Below are positions 18,501 to 27,681 of a DNA stretch of 64,000 nucleotides, in pieces. Position 1 is the stretch's first letter; every line of letters begins with the position of its first letter. Made by a program: the position numbers and the translations under genes. The notes beneath the pieces are model-generated. The model was given only the letters and a program-made list of their open reading frames with translations. It had not been told where the DNA came from and did no database searches. The DNA lies in contig CM067523.1 of the NCBI GenBank assembly GCA_034509495.1, positions 5,519,996 through 5,583,995 on the forward strand, in the 5' to 3' direction. Origin of the DNA: Acestrorhynchus altus. Taxonomy: Eukaryota; Chordata; Actinopteri; Characiformes; Acestrorhynchidae.

Positions 18501-20700
18501 CTATGTAGTACTTTGTGATGGACCGGTGCTCTGTCCAGGGGGTTGTAGCTCCAGACAAGCTGCAGCCTTTACAGTCTTACTCTAAAGTGGACATCTGCTC
18601 CCTGCCAAATGCAGGAGGGAGATGAGGGAAGATACATTCATGGAATATCATGGTTCCACTGAAAGTACCTGGAAAAGCACTGCAAGCTCCATCTGGCCAT
18701 CTATATTGATATATGTCATCTGGTTGACTGTAGGTAAACTTCATTATGTTAATGTCAACACAATGTAAAACTCTAATGCTGCTCTTTGTTATGTTGATGG
18801 TTTTAAGTGGAGTTGTTAAGCAACCAAAATAGTCTGGAGTTTGTTGATGGATATGTGACTTTGATTTCCATCCAGAATTGAACATCTGTACAACGTTCAA
18901 CATGATTTTCATATTCAAATTGACATCCAGTGCTGGCCGGATTCAAACGGCTAAGCAGGAACAAGGAGTGTTGACTACACATATTAGCCACGTTTACATG
19001 CAGCCTGACAGCCTGAATAATCAATCTGATTATTAATCAGATACATAGACGAGTTATAATGAGCACATGTATTCAATTGCATTATCCGTTGGACTGTTTA
19101 AGTATGTTCTGGTTGGAGATTACGCTGTACTCAGTGCAAGAGCCCGACAACAGCAACATGCATTATTACTGGAATGCTGGAATGGGCTCAACTTTCCGAG
19201 ACGGCCATGTCATACATAATTTTTGCTTCCACTCTCTTTCACACCCGTCTTTACTTGTGATGGTCCCTGTCATGGTAACGTGTACACTAAGTGGTACTGT
19301 ACATGTATGCATTATTGTAGTACGGGTGTACATGGAGAATGAGTTCAATCAGACTGTAGAAGGTCTTTGCATGTAAACATACTCAGTGATGCTCTTACAC
19401 TGGACGAGCTCTGTTTCTTATATCTTGACAGTAGCGAGTACACAGTTCTACAGTCAGCCTAAGGTACAGTGAAAGAAAGAACAGTGTGAGATTTAAGGAA
19501 CGAGTCATTGCGCATTCATTCTTTTGTCCCTCCTGATTGAACACTTAAAAATCTTGTTTTTGGACTTGGTCGTCGTTATTGTTGTTTTAGCAGAAGCAGA
19601 GTTATTCAGCTGGGTAGAACAAGGGCTGGGTAATTTTACGATAATAAATGAGCATATTGTGATATAGCACCTGTTATGCAGGTTATCATCTGCAATGCTG
19701 TATCCGAGAACAACGAGTGGATCGCTTGTGTGGTTGTTTTCTGGAGGGACGGCACTGTACAGAGTACAGTCTCCTGCAAATGATGCTATAGAGACGTGTC
19801 AGTTAAAGAGCAGCATGACGTCACACCATCTCAAACAACGTGCAATGTGCAGATTGCTGAGTCAGTGAAATACCATGACGAGTGCAAATGTCTGATGATT
19901 ATTATAAAAAAATTATATATTACTTCCATGCAGTTAGATGCTGTGTTCTTCATGTTACATGAAATACTGATACTTTATTACACTTGGTAAGGGTTTTCCT
20001 CATGACCTATCACCATTTCTTCCAGCTGAGAACATGGCCTAATGTTTAGCACTTGTATTCAGATTACTGTATAGTGTGATATAGAAATAGTCTGCTTTCA
20101 TTCATTCCATTTTGTCCTGTTTGTCAAACCATGTTTTTCTCTTTGCTGTCATTTGCAGATGCCAGTATGTCTCAGTCGTCGCTCACTCATGCTCACTGGT
20201 GTAACGTGGCATACTGGGAACACCGCACACGTGTGGGGCGTCTGTATCCGGTGTATGACCCCTCCCTCAGCATCTTCTATGACCTACCTCAGGGCACTGG
20301 CCTGTGCCTGGGCCTGCTTCCACTGCCGGCCCGCTCAAGCTCCGTCCAGCGCGCCCGCGGCAAGATCGGCCATGGCATCCTCCTCAGCAAAGAGCCCGAT
20401 GGCGTGTGGGCCTACAACCGCAGTCAGCACCCCATCTTCGTCAACTCACCCACCCTGGACCAGCCACACTGCCGCAGCCTGACAGTCCGCAGAGTAATGC
20501 CAGGCTACTCCATTAAGGTGTTTGACTATGAGAAGTCGTGCCAAATCCGACATCCCGGCGATTCGGTGTATCTGGAAGGGCCGTATGATCCAAACAGTGT
20601 ACGGATCAGCTTCGCCAAGGGCTGGGGGCCATGTTACTCAAGACAGTTTATTACTTCCTGTCCTTGCTGGCTGGAGATTCTGCTCAACAACCACAGATAG
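5777..20700 (+). CDS. smad6: smad6: inhibitory SMAD, complete gene of four coding exons
   Basis: The exons 5777-6569, 8443-8499, 8640-8717 and 20159-20700 join in frame (1470 nt) into 489 residues plus TAG; human SMAD6 has 496. All three introns are GT-AG and phase 1. The N-terminus (MLRTRRSGLVRRLWRSR, then PDRE) matches SMAD6 rather than SMAD7. The order is a variable N-terminal region (1-160), a divergent MH1 (161-264), a PPPPY Smurf/WW-binding motif (267-271), a short linker and MH2 (about 322-489). The protein ends ILLNNHR without the SSxS phosphorylation tail, as expected of an inhibitory SMAD. The family binds type I receptors and competes with SMAD4 for BMP R-SMADs, acting in cytoplasm and nucleus. 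Whether this is teleost smad6a or smad6b is not resolved. It lies head-to-tail with smad3, about 22 kb downstream. Confidence 0.96.
7312..7340. repeat. (CA)n microsatellite
   Basis: About 14 CA units with one ATA interruption, in smad6 intron 1. Confidence 0.95.
7691..7790. mobile_element. Possible MITE family C fragment
   Basis: Carries a CACTGTCCAAAGAGAGACATG-type end with a TATCTCCA block and, about 80 bp later, GGAGATGCATG in the opposite sense. This resembles a shrunken copy of the element at 30911-31141. The match is loose. Confidence 0.35.
8443..8499 (+). CDS. smad6: smad6 coding exon 2 (PY motif)
   Basis: A 57-nt exon (19 codons, phase 1 to phase 1) between TTTCAG and GTAAGT. It encodes DSPPPPYSRLSP and a short tail GQDFL. 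PPPPY at residues 267-271 is the PPxY motif that in SMAD6/7 binds the WW domains of Smurf1/2 and NEDD4-type ligases. The symmetrical phase means skipping would remove the PY motif without a frameshift. The tail differs from the DEYKPLDLSD-type sequence after the PY motif in human SMAD6. Confidence 0.93.
8500..8639 (+). other. smad6: smad6 intron 2 (140 bp)
   Basis: A very short intron, GTAAGT to a GTCTTAG acceptor, between two phase-1 mini-exons. Confidence 0.9.
8640..8717 (+). CDS. smad6: smad6 coding exon 3 (linker)
   Basis: A 78-nt exon (26 codons, phase 1) flanked by CTTAG and GTGAGT. It encodes the linker from codon 284 to the first base of codon 310, including PYAEIEATRSPNSS. This corresponds in position to the SYTETEATNS stretch of human SMAD6. 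The linker is Ser/Pro-rich and poorly conserved. The assignment rests on splice sites, phase and the short EATxS match. Confidence 0.88.
9363..9440 (+). repeat. Fragment of a hAT-like MITE (GCTGGGTGATATGACC end)
   Basis: The same end sequence recurs in reverse at about 53785-53875, with matching AATCAGTATCATG downstream. Short related ends occur at 19.6 and 47.5 kb. The GGGCTGGGYGATAT end is typical of widespread fish hAT-type MITEs (from memory). Confidence 0.5.
9545..9625 (+). mobile_element. SINE 3' fragment
   Basis: Shares CCAATGACTCCAGGTGACCC and the CCCTATTCAGGA-AATGACTGACTG tail with the SINE at 13085-13345. The tRNA-like head is absent. Confidence 0.55.
9820..10360 (+). promoter_or_regulatory. 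Candidate conserved non-coding element in smad6 intron 3
   Basis: High-complexity, moderately GC-rich sequence without repeats inside an AT-rich intron. It contains homeodomain-type TAATTA and TTAACTAAT motifs, an ATTTGCATG octamer-like site (about 10106-10114) and paired GCTGCTGCTGGAG / CCAGCAGCAG arms. The open frame across 9989-10585 has no recognisable domain or splice context. Enhancer status is inference only. Confidence 0.3.
10996..11690. repeat. 21-bp minisatellite, about 33 units
   Basis: Tandem units close to CTCACTGGTATATGGAGAGAA, with point variants (GGT/GCT, ATATGG/ATAGGG, GAGAGAA/GAGAAAA). The period is exactly 21 in almost all units, a multiple of three, so several frames on both strands stay open and translate as seven-residue repeats (for example THWYMER on one strand and EFSPYTS on the other). 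These are by-products of the period. The array lies in smad6 intron 3, so it is not coding in the smad6 frame. Confidence 0.97.
12380..12600 (+). promoter_or_regulatory. Weak candidate conserved block in smad6 intron 3
   Basis: Non-repetitive sequence richer in C and G than its surroundings, with a TGACAGATAATG site (TGACAG TALE-type plus GATAA) and a C-rich run. There is no direct evidence of function. Confidence 0.2.
13085..13345 (+). mobile_element. tRNA-derived SINE
   Basis: Starts GGGCGGCACGGTGGCACTGCAGG, where an A-box-like TGGCACTGCAGG can be read. The B box GGTTCGATCCC is at 13128-13138. The body matches a widespread otophysan SINE (from memory), with TGACTCCAGGTAGGCTC and a GACTGACTGG tail. 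It is a transposed copy, not a tRNA gene. Confidence 0.75.
13472..13670. mobile_element. MITE family C, copy 1
   Basis: The left end CTGTCCAATGAAAACCATG plus TCTCCATTTT matches the right end of the other copies in reverse complement. The centre GCTCTGTACACTGT-AAATA and GACCAATAGAAATG is shared with 30911-31141. The right end (CACTGGACAAC) is degenerate. Confidence 0.7.
13678..14136. mobile_element. hAT-like MITE with GGCTGGGCGATAT-type ends
   Basis: The right end CATATCGCCCAGCCCTA (about 14117-14134) is the typical inverted end. The left end at about 13682 (TGGCTGACTGATATATCGA) is a degraded counterpart. There is no coding sequence between. Confidence 0.55.
14536..15035. mobile_element. Inverted-repeat MITE
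   Basis: The left arm reads GTAGTTCTATAATTACAG-TTGTAGTCCATC. The right arm (about 14930-15035) read in reverse gives TTGTAGTTCTAGAATTACAG-CTGTAGTCCATC, then TTCTCTGCATAC. Internal paired pieces TGTTTAAACACTCCAGCA and TGGAGTGTTTAAACCCC support a fold-back structure. It is related to the next element through its GGTCCTGTGGGGTTCTGACCAT block. Confidence 0.7.
15162..15722. mobile_element. Fold-back element with inverted arms of about 240 bp
   Basis: 15162-15413 and 15484-15722 are imperfect inverted copies of each other. Both arms carry, in opposite sense, CACAACATTATGACCACC, CTCCTTGTTTCTACACTCACTG, TTCTATAATTAGACTGCTG and GACCACCACAGAGCAGATAT. The loop is about 70 bp. This is a typical fold-back MITE, and the transcript would form a long hairpin within smad6 intron 3. 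Confidence 0.9.
16281..16486. mobile_element. MITE family C, copy 2
   Basis: The left end TCACTGTCCTATGAAAA and right end GGAGATACATGGTTTTCATT-GGACAG form imperfect terminal inverted repeats. The length of about 206 bp fits the other copies. Confidence 0.7.
16488..16935 (-). mobile_element. MITE family A, copy 2
   Basis: In minus orientation it shows the family blocks in order, from TTTGTGGACATCCCTTCTAA through GGTGATCATCCAACATCCTTG and AGCAGAAAGCCTTTCCTGGA to TGTCCCAAAAATG. It directly abuts the family C copy at 16281-16486. Confidence 0.8.
17030..17490 (+). promoter_or_regulatory. Candidate conserved non-coding element in smad6 intron 3
   Basis: A 460-bp island of high-complexity, GC-rich sequence within AT-rich repeats. 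It contains AGTTAATCAGAGCTGATAGG (homeodomain plus GATA type), GCAGGCCTGC, TTTCATTAGCATGG and a TCF/LEF-type AACTTTGAA. There are no repeats or coding frame. An intronic enhancer is a reasonable guess, but conservation cannot be tested here. Confidence 0.35.
17961..18405 (-). mobile_element. MITE family A, copy 3 (near full length)
   Basis: Its ends are CTGTCCAAATGTTTGTGGAC on the left and TGTCCCAATACTTTTGTCCA on the right, which form imperfect inverted repeats of about 24 bp. The internal blocks match copy 2 and the 49.6 kb copy. No ORF is present. Confidence 0.85.
18415..18560 (+). mobile_element. SINE fragment with tRNA-like head
   Basis: GGCATGGTGGTGCAGCAGGTGG resembles a tRNA-SINE head, and TGGGTTTGAACC at about 18474-18485 is a B-box-like motif. 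A GATGGACCGGTGCTCTGTCC body motif follows. It directly abuts MITE copy 3. Confidence 0.55.
18992..19378. mobile_element. MITE with GTTTACATGCA inverted ends
   Basis: GTTTACATGCA at 18992-19002 and its exact reverse complement TGCATGTAAAC at 19368-19378 bound about 387 bp. A near-palindrome ATCTGATTATTAATCAGAT sits close to the left end. There is no coding content. Confidence 0.6.
20159..20700 (+). CDS. smad6: smad6 coding exon 4 (MH2 domain)
   Basis: Encodes residues 310-489 and TAG. It starts DASMSQSS, then the MH2 domain from about HWCNVAYWEHRTRVGRLY. Hallmarks in order are IFYDLPQGTG, GHGILLSKEPDGVWAYNR, HPIFVNSPTLD, GYSIKVFDYEKS, GPYDPNSVRISFAKGWGP (the L3 loop region) and CYSRQFITSCPCWLEILLNN. 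Absence of a C-terminal SSxS is normal for inhibitory SMADs. The segment QIRHPGDSVYLE just before GPYDPNSV differs from mammalian SMAD6. Codon use is GC-rich against the flanking intron, as expected of a true exon. Confidence 0.97.
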
Positions 20701-21112
20701 CACAGACCCACACATAAACACACTCAAAGACTGTGCCACTTAAACTTGCCCATATTTCTCTCTGATTCACAGAAACAATTCATACACCACAATCCCAAAA
20801 TGTACTCTATCTAGATTTAATATAAAGTTTTATATATGCATATTATATAAAATACACTATACTTGTAAATAACGAGTCATTTTTACAGTGTAATTATTTA
20901 TGTATGGTGCAATGTGTATATGGACATGAGGAAAAAAGATGATCAGGTAATGCACTTTGGATTCTGTGTGTTCACATGGAATCTTTCAATGCCATTTTTG
21001 CTAATGGATGTATACAGTGAACCTGGTTTTGGTGTATAGTTTTCATATACTATCAATATCCAGAAAAAGTACCATGGACACGTTGATAATAAAGTATTCA
21101 TGAAATTCAGTG
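20701..21112 (+). other. smad6: smad6 3' UTR (inferred)
   Basis: AU-rich sequence of about 400 nt between the stop codon and the polyadenylation signal, with ATTTA-type motifs (for example ATTATTTATG near 20893). It fits the unstable transcript of a feedback inhibitor; stability itself is not shown. Confidence 0.7.
21088..21093 (+). terminator. smad6: smad6 polyadenylation signal AATAAA
   Basis: A canonical AATAAA 388 nt after the stop codon, followed 16-30 nt later by a GT-rich TGTTGCTTGTTGTT element. Cleavage is expected near 21105-21112. Confidence 0.75.
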
Positions 21113-21213
21113 TTGCTTGTTGTTATTCAGGGCCAGCGCATTGAAGCAATGAGGATAATGTGAGCTGTATATGATCGGACACTTTTTTCAAACTGAATCA
21201 GCTGCATTTTAGT

Positions 21214-21685
21214 TAAAGGTCCGGTCACACTGGGTTTTTGCATTGCAGTGCAAACAGTTCTACAGTTTCACTTCTAAGCTAATACCCCAGATAAGAGACA
21301 CATTTTCGGCTGAATGTGGGCCACTTTTGGAACTTGTGCCTCAGATTTGGGTCACATACAGGCCACACATTCATTTCTATCAGGAACAATTTCAAAACTA
21401 CCAAAAACCTCTTACCCCACCTTTGACTCTCATGTTGTTTTTTGCAATATATGTATATTTATATAGTTAATTTTAGTTGTTTAATATTTTAAAACAGCAA
21501 CAATCTGTGGTTCCCCCATGTTGGCTCAGACAGAGCAGAGACAGTACTGAGGATATGTCAGGATACAGTAGCAAAGCTATTGGTCAGGGACCCAAATCCA
21601 TGTGTGAAAGTACACCAAAGTTGAAATCAGCATAGAAGTTTGCAGGTGAAATTTATTTTGCAGGCCCAGTGTGACCAGACCTAAA
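21214..21685. mobile_element. MITE with GGTCYGGTCACACTGGG inverted ends
   Basis: The left end TAAAGGTCCGGTCACACTGG and the right end, which reads TTTAGGTCTGGTCACACTGG in reverse complement, differ at two positions over about 20 bp. The element of about 470 bp has no transposase and lies about 100 bp after the smad6 polyadenylation site. Confidence 0.8.
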
Positions 21686-22489
21686 GAGGAAAATTCTGTA
21701 AATTATGTGTGTAGTTTTATATTGTTTGACATAAAAAAAAAGTTCAAATGCTGTTCAACAAGCCTATTTACAATATTACAACTTATTATAATATCTTGCG
21801 AGAGAATGAAACATGGTTTAAGCTTTTCCCTTTTAAGGAGAGCTTGCTTCTATTGGCTGGTTTACGGAACCAGCAGAAATCACCCTTACACAGATCCCAC
21901 ATTATATGATTGTTTTTACACTGTAACAAATTCACAGTAGTTATTCCTCAGTATTTCTGGATAATGTTGCTGTACTCTCATTGTGTCCTCTCAGCGCAAT
22001 CTGCAGCTTTTAGCCTAGCACACACTGTTGCCCTGGGTTTGGCTTTCTCGTTTCATTGGTTAAAAATATGATAAATTAATGGGTGAGGTAGTCCCATTTG
22101 TTTACGAGGGAGCGGATGTTACAGGGAAGTGATCGTAGGGTAGTGTTTACTTGGATGGTACAGTATAGGTTGATGGTGTGACGTCCCTATACCATTCTAG
22201 GGCAAAAGTTAGTTTTGTACCTATCTGTGTTCAATCGTATGTAGAACAGTGAGGTAGATGATGGTTTAAGTCATATATAAAGAGCGTGCCTAAGGTCTAT
22301 CAACCCACTGGTCCACTCCTAATAAGATCAGTTGTATGATTTTCCCCAACTCCTTACGTTAACAGTGATTTAATAACTTATGAAAGGCTCCCAAGACACT
22401 CAGACCCCTGCATTCCTACAGTCGGCTGGATGAAACGGCCCCTAATCCACCTTTACGTTGTACTAAGCTGTAGATGCGTCCCTTGTGAA

Positions 22490-22760
22490 CCCTGGGGTCG
22501 GGGGGAAGCGTGCTGTTAAAGCTGCTGTTTGTTCTGGAAGGCGACTGCTTCAGAGCCTGGCTTACTCAGCAGTCTGCCCGGCCCCACCTCATCCCTTTTA
22601 AAACAAGACTCCCAGAAAGCCACATGCGCCACGGTGGCCCGGCCTCAGCGGCCTGCAGACGCATTCTTCAGGCCCATGAATGCTATATTATGACTGTGGA
22701 GACAGGGAAGGAAAACTGGCCCGTTCACACATTTGTATCTGTGCAGGGAAACAGAAAAAA
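22490..22760 (+). promoter_or_regulatory. Candidate conserved non-coding block downstream of smad6
   Basis: Non-repetitive, GC-richer than its surroundings, with GGCCTCAGCGGCCTGCAG and GCCACATGCGCCAC segments. The open frame here has no domain or splice support. Function is a guess. Confidence 0.22.
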
Positions 22761-23117
22761 GGGGGGCCTTATACTGGGAAAGACCTTGCGAAAGGGGGTG
22801 GATACGTTGCAAATGCCTTCTGGAATACACACTGTGTTGCCATAGACAGGGATGGAGGCTCCGAATGGGTGCAGGGTCCAGTTTCAAAGATGTTTTAAAT
22901 GTTTTCCCATGACTGCAAAGCTCTTTAGTAACTGTGCATCTCATCCCTTGAACCCGAGGTTTATTATTCCGTTTTTAACCCTAATGCAGAAACTATTGTG
23001 AATTATTTAGTAACCGGATCATATATCTTGTGGAGTCCCACAAGGTTCTAATGTAGGGCCTGTAAAATGTTACCACAGCAATGTAGTTATGGAAGTATTG
23101 GCTAACATACAAAGTCT

Positions 23118-23476
23118 AAGGGGTTATCTCTTAGAACCCAACATCTACACTTTACGAGCAGTTGCATGCTGTTTTCTAGACTCCATAACTCAGGATCAGA
23201 GTAACCTACAGGCATGAGACACATCTAACAATCTGGGTATTTTAACTAACCCTGCTGTTAACCATCAGCAATCCAGCTCAGAATACTCGTTAAGAATCAT
23301 TTGTTTCCAACGGAATTAAATCCCAGTTTAAATGTGAAAGGAGCTTCCAGTGCATGTTTACTGCTCTGCCCACATGTACATGCTGGACCTGCATGCAGAC
23401 TCTGACTGATCAGTGAGATGGGGCCAGACTAATGACATCACTGACCCAGAAATTGAGTTATAGAGGAAACACACAG
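23118..23476 (+). repeat. Interspersed repeat family B, copy 2
   Basis: Aligns by eye over about 350 bp with 41322-41650. Shared blocks are CTCAGGATCAGAGTAACC, TTTGTTTCCAAC-GAATTAAA, CCCAGTTTAAATGT, TTTACTGCTCTG, AGACTCTGACTGAT and CTAATGACATCA. Class unknown. Confidence 0.75.
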
Positions 23477-24394
23477 TGTTCAAATTTCAGAATTAAAGTC
23501 CTGAGATGGGGGTAATACTGATACATACAGACATAATTAAAATAATAAAAGACATTTATGGTTGTTGTTTTTCGTTTGCACTACTGTCGAGTATTTTGAA
23601 GAACTTCACAATTACACAGTTGGAGACACAGCTCAGTAACTGTCAGCATGAAGTTCATAACATTGTTATGCTACCCGACTCCAAGTGAAAGCATCAGTTT
23701 TGCTCTATAAACTGTTTGGATTTGTCAGATGTCGTGAGCAAGGTCTCAACATTAGAAGGGCCTGGTCTTTCACTGCATTTCTGGCTGGGGCTACAGCGCT
23801 GTTCTGACCTCGGAGTGAACCACACTAACCTTGCCAGATTACTGACTGTAGGGATTCTAACTTGATTCTGGCTCCAGCTCAGATCCAGCAGAACTGGACT
23901 TGTATGTACTGTATCAAAGTCCTGGAAAAAGAGTATTGATCCCCTTTTCAACCTGTGTTTGATTCACCAGGCCATGCCAGTTTGGGACTGACTGGTCAAA
24001 AGGTTTAATAAAATAAAAGTATTTCCATATGCCAGGCCTACAAGTACACATCATACCAAAAATACAGTGTACTCTAGTGAATAAAACCATTTTTGGTGTA
24101 TGGATCAAGGAATATTTAAAGTGGGTTTGTGCAACTTTTATAAAAGGAGTTCATAGTTTTATAACAGAATTATAAACTTCACATATATTATGGGCAACAT
24201 TGGCATTCCTTCAAGCTGCCTGTCTTAACTATGGGAGCCAAAAGATGTCTCATAGGAGGATCCACTAAGTAGGACAGTGGTGCTGTAAGTAAGGTGTGGC
24301 TGACGAGGAATTCACCGTCAGTTGATTGACGTGGAACTGTGTTCCTTCCATTGGGAAGGAAGATACAGGAACAATAAATGATTAACAATTATAG

Positions 24395-24640
24395 ACTGAT
24401 ATGATCAATATTTATTGATCCACACATACAGAAGTAGTGTCTCTCAGTATGGCGTCAGAAATGCAGTGTGCCAGATGCATGCAGCTTGAATATTCTCACT
24501 CAGATCCTGCAGATAGTGAGGTAGGCGTGGACTGTTTTACTGTTGTAGAGCATCCAGTTACATCCCACCCCTTTTTAATCATGTATAGGTGACCTGCTGC
24601 TGTTCTGAGTGACCCCATGACAGTCTGGCACAACACTGTT
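24395..24640 (-). mobile_element. Tc1-like relic, family T1 copy 2
   Basis: CACACATACAGAAG-AGTGTCTCTCAGTATGG and TGCAGCTTGAATATTCTCACTCAG match copies 1 and 4. There is no intact ORF. Confidence 0.65.
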
Positions 24641-25540
24641 GTAGACTTTGGGGATGTTGACGTGATTTTAAGGGCAGTCATTGCAACAGTCTACGTGCAT
24701 GTATTACTGCCATCTGTCAATGGTGCTGTCACGAAAAGGGTGACTAACGGAGGGCATCTGTTAGGACACACCGTTAATGTTGTACAATCCATTAGTTCTT
24801 CCTCTCTGTGGTTTGTGTAGGCCTCCCAGATCCTTCATGTCACTGGTAGATGGCTTCTTCAGAACACTGCCGCTGTATAGAACCTTTTAACATCATTGTT
24901 TCTAAAGGCTGTAAACAGTGAACTTTGTTTGGGACATAGATTTTCATATCTATGTAATATAAAATATTCATATCCAGACAAATTTGTTTGTATTTTTAAG
25001 GAACTGTTTGGTCCAGAAGAGGAAGAGAAGGTGTGGTGCAGGTTGGTGATCATCTCAGGTGTTTACCTGCAGTAAGACAGCAGTAAATAAACCACTGTAT
25101 GAAGCCCTGTGCTTTCTTCTTCCTCACCTGGAAACTCGACCATCAATGAGAATTACAAAACAACATCACTCTCGATTACTCAACTGAATGTTTTTCTCTT
25201 TCTTTCATATTTTCCAGATAAATCTCTCCCGAGGCTCTATAGCCCTCGGCACAATAGCAATTTAACTGTGTGTGTCACAGGCCTCAGAGTATGATATATA
25301 GATCTGTGTGTGCTAAACGTCCTTGGTGTATACTTGTATTGGTGTTTATTCTTAATCCGGGCTGTTTTGTTTCTTTAAGCACCATGTCTGTCAGCCACTG
25401 TGGTAATTATAGAGAGACAGAGAGACTGGGCTGGGACAGCCCTCTCTTTCAACAGCTCTCAACCACAGCACTCCTCAGGCTCCGGGATTGAAAGTCAGCC
25501 AAGAACATTGCTCTTCTCTTCTTGCTCTCTCGCTTACTTT

Positions 25541-25542
25541 GT

Positions 25543-25602
<60 letters not shown>

Positions 25603-25778
25603 ATTCTCTCTCTCATTCCTTCTGTATCTCTCTCTGATTCTCTCATTCCTCTCTCTCTGTGTGTCTATCTAATTCTGTCTCTCATGCCTTCTCTGTCTCA
25701 CTCTCTGTTTCTCTCTCTCTCTCTCTTGCTCTCTCATTCTGTCTCTCATTCCTTCTCTATCTCTCTCATTCCTCGCGC

Positions 25779-25845
<67 letters not shown>

Positions 25846-25849
25846 CTGT
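25541..25849. repeat. CT-rich low-complexity tract
   Basis: A perfect (CT)n core at 25546-25600, an interrupted CT/ATTCT region, then a second (CT)n at about 25790-25842. Open frames inside it (poly Ser-Leu) are artefacts. Confidence 0.97.
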
Positions 25850-27203
25850 GCTTCACATATGACAAATCATGCAACATTGTATTCCAGATGCCTTCTCCTG
25901 GAGCACAGCAGGGTTTAAATGGAACTGGGAAGTCCCAGTAGGTGGAAGTGGTTTAAACCTCCAGTGTCTTATTGGTGACGAGTATTCATAATTAATAATC
26001 TTGCTGCATCATCTCTGTGGCTTTGGCTTGGGTAGATCTTCCTCCCAATCTGCTGGCTAATCTTGAGGCACTGCTGGGATCATCTGCACTGGATACCACA
26101 ATTTGTTCTCCATCTCTCTGAAATGGTGGTGAGAACAGGAACCTTTCATTTCTAGTTCATCCAAAGACTGCTCATTAGCCCCAGTGAGATGTCTCTGAAG
26201 ACCAGGGGCCTGCAGAACTGTGTTTTACTGTGCTGCTGAACTGACTAGAGATCTAGTCTCTTCATGGGTAATCATTCAATGAAGAACATTGAGGAACCAA
26301 CCCTGATGTAGGACTTGGCCATGGTAGATCCCTATGTGTGATGACTCCTGCATTGTTGGAGTTCAGCACTCAAGACTAAGAAGCACAACTAAGGTAAAGG
26401 GATGATCGGCCATGCAGAGATCGATCCTGTCCCAGATCTCACCGATGTTCCTGTTTTGCAATATTGAGGTGGCCCTCTCTTGGAATCCAGCAGAAGAGTT
26501 GACCTGCAGTGGTCACTTTCCCTCCCTTTACATCTGTCTAATTTTCATCAGAAGGTTCCAAAGTTGGGAAGTGTAACAGTTTAGAAAGTTGTTTGATTTA
26601 TGTGCGGAGTATGCTTTCAGTGTTCTCTGTCAATACCACTGCAGAGGGCAGATCAATATGGGGCAGTTAAACTGAGCTATCACTGAAGCCCTGCATTGAT
26701 CATTTCCAGCTCAGGCAAAAACACAGATTATCATCTGGTGTACTGAACAGTGTTTCTATGAGTCTTTATCTTTTTAATTCATGAAAATCTATTTTATGAG
26801 TTATGGTTCCCAGGAATATGCATATTATGGATAGCCATAGTAGTCATCAGTTTATTTCCCACCCAAAATAAACAGAGAAACACCATGTAACAACTCCAAA
26901 ACACTGTTCTCATATAGTCCATGGTGATTACCAATGTTTAAGTACATAGGAGGCAGGTGGTGAATCCTGCTGATGGGAAGAAGCAGGATTCAAAACTGTA
27001 ATCCTTGACTCATAGTGTAGGCACATTAGTCTGCTTTAGATCTACTATATATTACAGCTGAGGCAACCTACAGCATCACTGGGGCCAGTTTTCTCTGCCA
27101 AAAGCAGGTCCAACCATACTGACCATGTCCTCTCATTCAAATGCTCTCCAAGCTCCAGGCATTCATAGAAACCCCTCCTTTACTGAGGTACAAGCTTCTA
27201 CAT

Positions 27204-27204
<1 letters not shown>

Positions 27205-27279
<75 letters not shown>

Positions 27280-27288
27280 AGACAGACA

Positions 27289-27321
<33 letters not shown>
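27205..27321. repeat. Compound (CT)n(CA)n microsatellite
   Basis: (CT)n runs directly into (CA)n with three GACA interruptions. The same polarity recurs at 29.4 and 37.4 kb. Confidence 0.97.
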
Positions 27322-27324
<3 letters not shown>

Positions 27325-27430
27325 ATATAAGTAGATAATGAAGGTTTAACTCTCATAATTGTTTGGGTGTGAAAATGTAGCATCATGCTGTATTCCATCC
27401 AGTGTATGGTTCCATAGGCTGAGATGGATT

Positions 27431-27442
27431 TGTGTGTGTGTG

Positions 27443-27483
<41 letters not shown>
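27431..27483. repeat. (GT)n microsatellite
   Basis: About 26 GT units with a single interruption. Confidence 0.95.
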
Positions 27484-27484
<1 letters not shown>

Positions 27485-27681
27485 ACAGTCAAAACACTGA
27501 TAGATGAGTCTGACAGACTGTTGTAATGGACTGAGCGAAAGATCCAGTGTCAGGGAAACTCTTTTGGTTATGACAGAGAAAATCTGCTGCCTAATATCTG
27601 ATGCAAAGCCAGGTTTTGAACCACCTGGAATGGATCACTTTTACATTATGAGCTCTAAATCACATGTATGGAGCTCTAGGC

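Larger units (their letters stand above)
8718..20158 (+). other. smad6: smad6 intron 3 (11.4 kb)
   Basis: From a GTGAGT donor to CTGTCATTTGCAG. It holds the 21-bp minisatellite, a cluster of inverted-repeat MITEs at 13.5-15.7 kb, two MITE family A copies, three SINE pieces and candidate conserved non-coding blocks near 9.8-10.4, 12.4 and 17.0-17.5 kb. No additional exon was recognised. Confidence 0.9.

Noticed and set aside
23034..23064. GGAGTCCCACAAGGTTCT, reading GVPQGS, a reverse-transcriptase motif (a similar piece at about 29028-29060)
   Set aside because: Too short and frame-broken on both sides to call an RT relic, though the pair may be remnants of a LINE.
25400..25941. Ser/Leu-rich open frames
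   Set aside because: Products of the CT microsatellite.
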